A program made the position numbers and the translations under genes. A stretch of DNA of 6,345 nucleotides from Bog-159 sp049520215 (GTDB taxonomy: Bacteria > Acidobacteriota > Terriglobia > Bryobacterales > Bryobacteraceae): positions 1 to 6,345 of the forward strand of contig JBEKPZ010000393.1 of assembly GCA_049520215.1 (NCBI GenBank), in the 5' to 3' direction. Position 1 is the stretch's first letter. Every line of letters begins with the position of its first letter. The notes below the pieces were generated by a model. It saw only the letters and a list, made by a program, of their open reading frames with translations, did no database searches and had not been told where the DNA came from. Below, piece after piece: positions 1-4,148 of this stretch.

Positions 1-63
1 TACTTTATTGGATGCTGGCGGGATTCAAGCTCACGCATGGCGCGCGTTTTCATCACTTTTGGT

Positions 64-181
64 GGCCCGCAGGGCCATGAAGACAGGTTGGTAACCTGCA
101 GGCCGATTGTTAATCGGCCTTTGCGAGCGAAGCTCGCGTGAGGCGAGCGTCGCTCGCCGAAGAGCGGGTCCGGAGACCCGC
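64..181. repeat. Cluster of six consecutive short hairpins
   Basis: Six perfect inverted repeats lie almost head to tail. Arms are: GGCCC 64-68/72-76; CAGGTT 84-89 with AACCTG 93-98; GGCCGATT 101-108 with AATCGGCC 112-119; GCGAGC 123-128 with GCTCGC 132-137; GGCGAGC 142-148 with GCTCGCC 152-158; GCGGGTC 164-170 with GACCCGC 175-181. The first five loops are exactly 3 nt and the last is 4 nt. The third is followed by TTT and could end transcription from upstream, but the others lack T-runs. The cluster ends in CGCTGGC and, at 200-206, CGCCCCA, matching the right half of the palindromic element at 5847-5916. I read it as a mosaic of repetitive extragenic palindromes; no gene is visible in 1-210. 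Confidence 0.7.
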
Positions 182-218
182 CGCTGGCGTGGACACCCGC
201 CCCACAGCACTTGCCAAC

Positions 219-227
219 TGCTACAAT
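219..227 (+). promoter_or_regulatory. Extended -10 promoter for the ubiE-type gene
   Basis: TGC followed by TACAAT fits an extended -10 element (TGN plus a 5/6 match to TATAAT). No good -35 is seen at 16-18 bp upstream, which extended -10 promoters tolerate. Transcription would begin near 234, only about 4 nt before the ATG at 238, giving a leaderless or near-leaderless mRNA. This also argues against the TTG at 211 as the start, since it would lie upstream of the transcript. Confidence 0.4.
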
Positions 228-237
228 TCGGCTGCTA

Positions 238-960
238 ATGTCTATTCCAGCCGAAAGGCAAGACCTGCGTCTGATGCGCGCGATGTTCAGCACCATCGCG
301 CCGCGCTATGACTTCATTACGCGCATTTTCTCCTACGGGATGGATCGCCGGTGGAAGCGGCGCGGTGTCGAGATGGCGAATTTGCCGGAGCGGGCGACGG
401 TCCTGGATCTGGCCTCCGGAACCGGCGACTTTTCGCGGCTGGTGGTGGAGCGTTGCCCGCAGGCCAAGTCCATCGCGGTGGATCTCACCGAGCGCATGCT
501 GCGGCTGGCGCACGAGCGCGGCATCCGCGACGCGGTGTGCGCCGATGCCACCATCCTTCCCTTCCCCGAACACACCTTCGACTGCGTGTTCATCGGCTAC
601 GGCCTCCGCAATTTCCCCGACTTGAATGCGGCGCTACGGGAGATCGAGCGCGTCACGCGGCCTGGCGGCCTGTTGGTGACGCTGGACTTTTTCCTTCCGG
701 CGAATCCTGTGCTGCGCCAGTTGTATGTCGGCTATCTGTACGCGCAGGGTGGATTCTGGGGGCTGTTATTGCACGGCCGCCCGCGCATCTACACCTATAT
801 TCCGGATTCTCTGCGCTCCTTCGTCTCCATCCAGGATTTCGCCGACCGCCTGCGGAGCTTTGGCTACGCTTCGGTCAAAGCGCGCGGCTTCATCTTCGGC
901 GGCATCGGACTGCACTGGGCCGCAAAGAGGGAGAATCCAGGGCAGGTCGCCGCACCTTAG
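238..960 (+). CDS. ubiE: UbiE/MenG quinone C-methyltransferase
   Basis: SAM-dependent methyltransferase of the UbiE/MenG family, expected to methylate demethylmenaquinone (or the ubiquinone precursor) in the last steps of quinone synthesis at the cytoplasmic membrane face. From the ATG at 238 it is 240 aa. The N-terminal family signature MFSTIAPRYDFITRIFSYG is at about 16-34. SAM motif I, VLDLASGTGDF, is at 55-65; the acidic ribose-binding residue is D82 in AVDLTERM; ADATILPFP is at 102-110; GYGLRN at 120-125 matches the diagnostic FGLRN; RPGGLLV follows. Length and motif order are normal. The C-terminus GGIGLHWA resembles the family's GGI..LH ending. An in-frame TTG at 211 would add nine residues but has no SD and lies upstream of the proposed start of transcription. 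Acidobacteria generally use menaquinone, so MenG activity is more likely than UbiE (inference). No partner quinone gene is in view. Confidence 0.9.
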   Translation: MSIPAERQDLRLMRAMFSTIAPRYDFITRIFSYGMDRRWKRRGVEMANLPERATVLDLASGTGDFSRLVVERCPQAKSIAVDLTERMLRLAHERGIRDAVCADATILPFPEHTFDCVFIGYGLRNFPDLNAALREIERVTRPGGLLVTLDFFLPANPVLRQLYVGYLYAQGGFWGLLLHGRPRIYTYIPDSLRSFVSIQDFADRLRSFGYASVKARGFIFGGIGLHWAAKRENPGQVAAP

Positions 961-1027
961 AAGAGGAGGCCTTTCCATCTGAAGTTGGAAGAGCAAGTTC
1001 CCGTGAGGAGCACTAGAGCTTCGATCG

Positions 1028-1056
1028 GGAAAGCCCGGGAAGCGCCCGGGCCTTCC
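1028..1056 (+). promoter_or_regulatory. Strong hairpin upstream of the small ORF
   Basis: GCCCGGG (1033-1039) pairs with CCCGGGC (1045-1051) around a 5-nt loop. It continues through one A-C mismatch with GGAA (1028-1031) pairing TTCC (1053-1056). There is no following T-run, so it is not a classical terminator. Its 3' arm CCTTCC (1051-1056) can alternatively pair with GGAAAGG (1066-1072), which overlaps the SD of the 1085 ORF. The two pairings are mutually exclusive, allowing an on/off leader in principle (inference). Confidence 0.5.
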
Positions 1057-1084
1057 AGTCTAAGCGGAAAGGAGGCTCAACCCA

Positions 1085-1165
1085 ATGATTCTATTGCTAG
1101 TTGACCCGCTGTTGTTCGGCAGCGTCACGCTCATTATCGTCTGGCGCCGTAAGGGCCGACGGTAA
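1085..1165 (+). CDS. 26-aa hydrophobic small membrane protein candidate
   Basis: ATG to TAA encodes 26 residues: MILLLVDPLLFG, then SVTLIIVW, then the basic tail RRKGRR. Residues 2-20 could form one membrane span with the C-terminal arginines and lysine on the cytoplasmic side by the positive-inside rule. A near-perfect SD, AAAGGAGG (1068-1075), lies 9 nt before the ATG and is the strongest ribosome-binding site in the window. The ORF sits between two stable hairpins (1028-1056 and 1172-1202). I do not recognise a family. The opening MILLLV recalls KdpF, but no kdp gene is nearby and the tail differs. It could be a regulatory small membrane protein, a leader peptide or the hydrophobic toxin of a type I system. 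No homologue can be checked here, and a chance ORF behind a chance SD remains possible. Confidence 0.5.
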   Translation: MILLLVDPLLFGSVTLIIVWRRKGRR

Positions 1166-1171
1166 TGGTCC

Positions 1172-1202
1172 AGCGGGATCGGACCGCAACTCCGGTCCCG
1201 CT
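1172..1202 (+). terminator. 12-bp hairpin just after the small ORF
   Basis: AGCGGGATCGGA (1172-1183) pairs with TCCGGTCCCGCT (1191-1202) over all 12 positions with a single T-G wobble, closing the 7-nt loop CCGCAAC. It begins 7 nt after the stop of the 26-codon ORF, where a transcript end or a 3'-stabilising structure would be expected. No T-run follows, so rho-independent termination is not assured. GGTCC (1167-1171) can alternatively pair with GGACC (1181-1185), which would break the main stem. Confidence 0.5.
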
Positions 1203-1213
1203 ACTAGCATACT

Positions 1214-1584
1214 CCAAGTGAGCTTCGATTGGAATCCCCGATTTCACCAAGTTCGGGTGCACACGTCGGCGTTTGTGTGTGCGGGTGTGTGCGGGGCGTG
1301 TGCAGATGTTGAACACTTGGTAATAGAACCGTCTTCCCTTGCCTGGAGGTAACGCATCGGCCGCGTGAGCGTCTTGTGATAAAAGATCCGCGATTCGGCA
1401 CTAATGTACCAGCCGATTGGAGCAGAAGCCGGCTAGCGGTCGTTTGAAGGTAACTTTCGGTAGGGTACTTTAGCGGATCGAAATTGTTTTGCAATTTGGT
1501 ATGCGGATTGCTACAGTGGTTTCCCGTGTGGGGGCGTTCCCGAAAGGGACGCCTGGACTTGAGCCGAAGAGGCTGAGATTTTTT
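1214..1584 (+). ncRNA. Candidate structured RNA or dksA-like leader
   Basis: No convincing protein is encoded here, but complementary arms are abundant. Domain 1: CCAAGTG (1214-1220) with CACTTGG (1314-1320), enclosing CACC/GGTG (1245-1248/1256-1259) and GCACAC/GTGTGC (1259-1264/1277-1282). Domain 2: GATCCGC (1385-1391) with GCGGATC (1473-1479), stacked on TAA-GTACC (1402-1410) with GGTAC-TTA (1464-1472) across one T-T mismatch. Domain 2 encloses AGCCG/CGGCT (1411-1415/1430-1434) and a hairpin with a GTAA loop (1446-1458). AAATTG/CAATTT (1481-1486/1492-1497) and a GAAA-capped stem (1533-1553) follow, then a T-run. The boundaries, the strand and whether this is one RNA or two are inferred. It matches none of the riboswitch, RNase P, tmRNA or 6S signatures I looked for. 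Confidence 0.35.
1533..1584 (+). terminator. Terminator-like tandem hairpins plus T6
   Basis: GGCG-T-TCCC (1533-1541) pairs with GGGACGCC (1546-1553) around a GAAA tetraloop, with one bulged T. A second short hairpin AGCC/GGCT (1562-1565/1571-1574) follows, then GAGA and six Ts (1579-1584). The second stem is weak (4 bp) and the T-run is offset by 4 nt, so efficiency is uncertain. The position, 87 nt before the DksA-like gene, fits either the end of an independent RNA or an attenuator. Confidence 0.4.
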
Positions 1585-1615
1585 GAAACTTTTAGAGTGA
1601 AATTTCGTCTATTCT

Positions 1616-1639
1616 CTGTCGGGCAAACGAACCCGACAG
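1616..1639 (+). promoter_or_regulatory. Hairpin in the 5' leader of the DksA-like gene
   Basis: CTGTCGGG (1616-1623) is perfectly complementary to CCCGACAG (1632-1639) with loop CAAACGAA. It ends 31 nt before the ATG and leaves the SD (AGGAG, 1658-1662) free. It may be an operator, an mRNA-stabilising 5' hairpin or a protein-binding site. TTGAAA (1583-1588) upstream could be a -35 element, but no good -10 sits at proper spacing. Confidence 0.4.
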
Positions 1640-1670
1640 GATAGAACGAAAAAAGATAGGAGAGAAGATC

Positions 1671-2051
1671 ATGAACAGAACCGAACTCGAAAAATACAAG
1701 GCGATCCTGTTAGCCAAGCAAGCCGAACTGTCGGGCGGGCTGCGGAATCGCGACGAGATCCTGATCGAGAAGTCCCCGGATGCTCTGGATGAGGTGCAAC
1801 TTGCTGGAGAGCGGGAACTTGCGATCCGCAACCTGGACCGCGAGGCCAGTCTGCTGCGCAACGTGCGGGCGGCGCTATTCCGTGTAAACGAAGGCAGTTA
1901 TGGCGTTTGCATGCACTGCGAAGAGGAGATCAAGCCCAAGCGCCTGGACGCCGTGCCGTGGGCCGGCTTCTGCATCCGCTGCCAGGAAGCTGCGGATCGA
2001 AATGAGTTTGCCGCCGCCGAGTCGATCGACGATATGCTGCGGGCCGCCTGA
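1671..2051 (+). CDS. TraR/DksA-type C4 zinc-finger protein
   Basis: A 126-aa protein of the TraR/DksA family, whose members bind in the RNA polymerase secondary channel and tune initiation, often with ppGpp. Residues 1-75 are charged, helical and coiled-coil-like (LEKYKAILLAKQAEL at the start). The coiled-coil tip region has SPDALDEV (35-42): two aspartates spaced as in DksA's DxxDxA, but valine where DksA has the final alanine. The zinc finger is C80-x2-C83 (GVCMHC) and C101-x2-C104 (FCIRC), all four cysteines present, followed by QEAADR as in the family. It is shorter than E. coli DksA (151 aa), mainly at the N-terminus, in the range of short Acidobacteria and Deltaproteobacteria versions. 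The ATG has SD AGGAG (1658-1662) at 8 nt. Whether it is a true DksA functionally is unknown. Confidence 0.88.
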   Translation: MNRTELEKYKAILLAKQAELSGGLRNRDEILIEKSPDALDEVQLAGERELAIRNLDREASLLRNVRAALFRVNEGSYGVCMHCEEEIKPKRLDAVPWAGFCIRCQEAADRNEFAAAESIDDMLRAA

Positions 2052-2061
2052 TCACGGCCTG

Positions 2062-2087
2062 ATTCAGTATCATTCAGCATAATTCAG
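2062..2087 (+). repeat. Three ATTCAG repeats at exact 10-bp spacing
   Basis: ATTCAG occurs at 2062, 2072 and 2082, one per 10-bp unit, in the 93-bp gap between the DksA-like and NadD-like genes. The spacing puts all copies on about the same DNA face, as for a cooperatively bound regulator, though slippage of a short repeat is an alternative. Confidence 0.6.
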
Positions 2088-2091
2088 CCGG

Positions 2092-2115
2092 GGGCGCGGG
2101 AGTAATCTCGCGCCC
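2092..2115 (+). terminator. GTAA-capped GC-rich hairpin
   Basis: GGGCGCGGGA (2092-2101) pairs with TCTCGCGCCC (2106-2115) over 10 bp with one G-T wobble, closed by the tetraloop GTAA (GNRA class). Only TT follows, so it is either an imperfect terminator for the DksA-like gene or an mRNA 3'-end stabiliser. Confidence 0.5.
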
Positions 2116-2144
2116 TTGGTGTCTCACGTGGGTCAATTCCCCCA

Positions 2145-2753
2145 ATGGAGTTCTTGAGCCAATGCCGGGATCAACCCGCCCGCCTGGGAGTCCTTCCCGG
2201 TAGCTTCAACCCGCCCACCCGAGCCCACCTGGCGCTCGCCGAAGCCGCATTGGTGGAACTGGATGAAGTGGTGCTGGTTCTGCCGCGCACTTTCCCCCAC
2301 AAGAACTACGATGGAGCGAGTTTTGCCCAACGCGCGGATATGCTGCGCGCGTCGCTCAATGGGCGTCCGCGGCTGGCCGCAGCTACCAGCGTTGGCGGCT
2401 TATTCATCGAGATTGCGCTGGAATGCCGCGCCGCTTATGGGCCGAACGTCGAATTGGCATTTGTCTGCGGCCGGGATGCAGCCGAGCGGATGGTTGGCTG
2501 GGACTATGGCAAACCCAATTTCATCAATCGGATACTCGAATCATTTCACCTATTAGTTGCCTACCGGGAGGGGGCCTATGAACCGCCCCAGCATCTGCGG
2601 CAACATATCCGCGCGCTGCCTTTACCCACCGGTGTGAATGGCATCTCAGCCAGCGACGTGCGCCGGCGCATTCGCGACGGGTTCCCCTGGCAGCATCTGG
2701 TGCCCGACGCCATCGTGCCGATGGTGCGCGAGATCTATCGCCCGCCGGAGTAG
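2145..2753 (+). CDS. NadD-like nucleotidyltransferase
   Basis: A 202-aa Rossmann-like nucleotidyltransferase of the NadD/NMNAT superfamily, expected to transfer AMP from ATP to nicotinate (or nicotinamide) mononucleotide in NAD synthesis. The N-terminal ATP motif is GVLPGSFNPPTRAHL (15-29), corresponding to GGSFDPxHxGH; the HxGH element reads T25-R-A-H28. T is a known variant for the first His, while A replaces the usual Gly. The C-terminal motif ISASDVRRRI (167-176) corresponds to the ISSTxxR signature, and VPDAIVPMVREIY is the usual family ending. FVCGRDAAERMVGWDYG occupies the GxD/W region in the middle. The ATG has no clear SD and no better upstream start. Length is normal. The divergent motifs leave the exact substrate open; a role as the genome's only NadD is not certain. 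Its 3' end overlaps the converging DUF6807 gene by 19 bp. Confidence 0.75.
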   Translation: MEFLSQCRDQPARLGVLPGSFNPPTRAHLALAEAALVELDEVVLVLPRTFPHKNYDGASFAQRADMLRASLNGRPRLAAATSVGGLFIEIALECRAAYGPNVELAFVCGRDAAERMVGWDYGKPNFINRILESFHLLVAYREGAYEPPQHLRQHIRALPLPTGVNGISASDVRRRIRDGFPWQHLVPDAIVPMVREIYRPPE

Positions 2754-3694
2754 TCCTGGTACAGCCGGGCGATGTGCGCGCCGCGAACGTCTCCCGGATG
2801 AATCACCACGCGATAGCGGAAGCGCAGAGTTTCGCCGGGCGCCAGGGTGAGGCTGCCGTCTTTGCTCTTGTCGTTTTCGAAATCGCGCAGACCGAAAATG
2901 TTCGCCGCAAAGAGGCCGTAACCGCGTGCGTGCCAATAGGTTGGGTGCCTGGGATTCGACGGATGGTCGAACATCGCGATTCCCAGCGGCTCGCCATCCA
3001 CTACGCCATAGTAATCCACCCAATCGGCGCGCTTGCCCCAGATCTCCTTTTCGCCCTCGCGTCCCTGGGAGTCCACCATGTGGCCGGTGCGCGCCGGTTG
3101 CGCGGGGCCGCCGCTGTGCGGTTCTTCCAGGGCGGACGCCACACGCAGAGCGAAGGTGCCTTCCTTGCTGTCGCCAAAGACGGCCTTTTCGCGCGCCGTG
3201 AGAGTGATGTCGAAGTCAATGGTGCGGGTCTTGGGTTCGCCGTAAAAAATCATGTGGCGTGCTTCGGTCACCAGTACTTTGCCGGCAGGATCGCGCCAGT
3301 CAAAGGTGGCATCGATTACCCCTGAGTCCTTGCCTCCCGCCAGGTTGTCGATCTTGGCCAGCACGATGCGCCCGAATTTGGGCCCGCGCGTTTCGTTACC
3401 CCAGAAGTCGATCCCGTTCACGTCGCCGTGGGCGAACCACAGTCCGCGATGGTGGGGATGGTCGTGCGCTTCGCCCGGTATATCCTCCATCGGGTAGCCA
3501 CGCGTCACGATCTTGCCGCTGGCCGAGCGCAATGGGTGCAAATAGGGTTTGTTGGTCTCCGGCCCGATGAAGAACTGGGTGAACGGCTTCCCCTTGATCT
3601 CGACCGAGATGTACTCGATGCCGTGTTGCGCGATACGCACCTGGGCGGCGAGGGGCGCGGCCAGCAGGATTGCCCAGAGGACTGGCTTCATCAT
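2735..3694 (-). CDS. Secreted DUF6807 ('PmoA family') protein
   Basis: A 319-aa exported protein of the family long labelled PmoA in databases and now DUF6807. Despite that name it has nothing in common with the membrane-embedded particulate methane monooxygenase subunit. A signal peptide is clear: MMK, the hydrophobic VLWAILLAAPLA, then AQ, with cleavage near residue 17. The family signature HDHPHHRGLWFAHG runs from residue 77, followed by VNGIDFW. HPTYWHARGYGLFAANIFG and the beta-rich end RFRYRVVIHPGD are also typical. The histidine cluster suggests metal or sugar binding, but the reaction is not known. These proteins are common in Planctomycetota, Verrucomicrobiota and Acidobacteriota, often near carbohydrate genes (from memory). 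The start is ATG 3694 or the adjacent ATG 3691; a GTG at 3712 would add a non-signal-like MCCTVA. No SD is visible. Its 3' end overlaps the NadD-like gene. Confidence 0.85.
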   Translation of the reverse strand: MMKPVLWAILLAAPLAAQVRIAQHGIEYISVEIKGKPFTQFFIGPETNKPYLHPLRSASGKIVTRGYPMEDIPGEAHDHPHHRGLWFAHGDVNGIDFWGNETRGPKFGRIVLAKIDNLAGGKDSGVIDATFDWRDPAGKVLVTEARHMIFYGEPKTRTIDFDITLTAREKAVFGDSKEGTFALRVASALEEPHSGGPAQPARTGHMVDSQGREGEKEIWGKRADWVDYYGVVDGEPLGIAMFDHPSNPRHPTYWHARGYGLFAANIFGLRDFENDKSKDGSLTLAPGETLRFRYRVVIHPGDVRGAHIARLYQDYSGGR

Positions 3695-3755
3695 GGCAAC
3701 AGTACAACACACGGCGTCGCGCGCGGCAATCTCTGCGCCGGTACTGGTCTGGTAC

Positions 3756-3769
3756 TAGAACAACTTCTA
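3756..3769. promoter_or_regulatory. Candidate operator in the divergent intergenic region
   Basis: TAGAA (3756-3760), CAAC, TTCTA (3765-3769) form a perfect 5-4-5 inverted repeat. Just upstream, GGTACT occurs twice with 11-bp spacing (3740-3745, 3751-3756), about one helical turn. It lies between divergent genes and 22 bp upstream of the TTGACA at 3791, where an activator or shared regulator would bind. Short enough to be chance. Confidence 0.3.
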
Positions 3770-3790
3770 TAGAGGCAGGTGTAAACAGGA

Positions 3791-3819
3791 TTGACATTAC
3801 GGATCAGTTGAGTAATTCT
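3791..3819 (+). promoter_or_regulatory. Sigma70-type promoter of the exporter cassette
   Basis: A perfect -35 TTGACA (3791-3796) is followed after 17 bp by AATTCT (3814-3819), a weak -10 with 3/6 match. The start of transcription would be near 3826, practically at the ATG 3828. This agrees with the absence of any SD before that ATG and suggests a leaderless message. Confidence 0.4.
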
Positions 3820-3827
3820 ATCTATTT

Positions 3828-4118
3828 ATGAGCAAAACAGGCTTGATGCCGAAGCTGCTTGGTCTGGCTCTCCTCCTGATCCCCTGGCAACTGCTCGCTG
3901 AGGAAAAAGCCAGCACCATGGTCATCGTGGCGGACAGCCGCCATCTCACCGGCCTCACGGCCTGGTGGGTCAACGTGTACAACGAAAGCCATTTTTATTT
4001 CGCACTGCTGACGGTCGTGACAATTCCGCTGGGAGGCGCCATCTTGGGCGGCCTGGCCGATCTGCTGATGCGCCAGATCGGGATCGATCTGAAGTCCAGA
4101 GCGCTCAGAGAGAACTAG
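3828..4118 (+). CDS. Small signal-peptide/one-TM protein, DVU0150-like
   Basis: A 96-aa envelope protein. Residues 8-24 form a signal peptide or first TM ending LLA before EEK (possible cleavage after A24). The segment MVIVADSRHLTGLTAWWVNV (31-50) and YNESHF precede a TM span at about 57-76 (ALLTVVTIPLGGAILGGLA). The cytoplasmic tail ends IGIDLKSRALREN. This pattern agrees with my memory of the DVU0150 family protein found beside TauE/SafE permeases in Desulfovibrio and relatives; function is not known. Its stop is 30 bp before the permease, so the two are almost certainly cotranscribed, and it may be an accessory subunit of that permease. The ATG has no SD and would be at or near the 5' end of a leaderless transcript. 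Confidence 0.75.
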   Translation: MSKTGLMPKLLGLALLLIPWQLLAEEKASTMVIVADSRHLTGLTAWWVNVYNESHFYFALLTVVTIPLGGAILGGLADLLMRQIGIDLKSRALREN

Positions 4119-4148
4119 CGGCCCGATCTATTTTTATTGAGGTGATTC

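Noticed and set aside
211..237. TTG start for the UbiE-type gene.
   Set aside because: It lies upstream of and overlaps the proposed -10 element, has no SD, and family members start close to the ATG at 238.
1085..1165. Small ORF as KdpF.
   Set aside because: There is no kdpABC nearby, the basic C-terminus differs, and only the MILLLV opening is alike.
1340..1360. GGAGGTAACGC resembles the GGTAACGCC stretch of RNase P RNA.
   Set aside because: The universal GAGGAAAGTCC start and ACAGAAA element of RNase P RNA are not found within 400 nt either side.
1101..1494. ORFs of 83 aa (+, 1101-1352) and 96 aa (-, 1204-1494) across the intergenic region.
   Set aside because: No SD, low-complexity or Arg/Ser/Thr-rich translations, no recognisable motif, and they overlap the better-supported 26-codon ORF and the hairpins.
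1541..1556. GAAAGGGACGCC resembles the c-di-GMP-I (GEMM) core GGGACGCAAAGC.
   Set aside because: No CAAAGC follows and no GGCAAACC precedes; the sequence is simply one arm of the GAAA-capped hairpin.
1561..1584. GGCTGAGAT resembles part of a TPP riboswitch (CTGAGA).
   Set aside because: The rest of the THI element (CCTGATCTGG, AATACCAGCG) is missing downstream.
2774..3325. A 183-aa plus-strand open frame opposite the DUF6807 gene.
   Set aside because: The minus-strand product has a signal peptide and family motifs; the plus frame has no SD and no motif.
2735..3694. Methane monooxygenase subunit PmoA, from the old family label.
   Set aside because: The protein is soluble and secreted, with a signal peptide and HDHPHHRG motif; it has no multi-span membrane topology.
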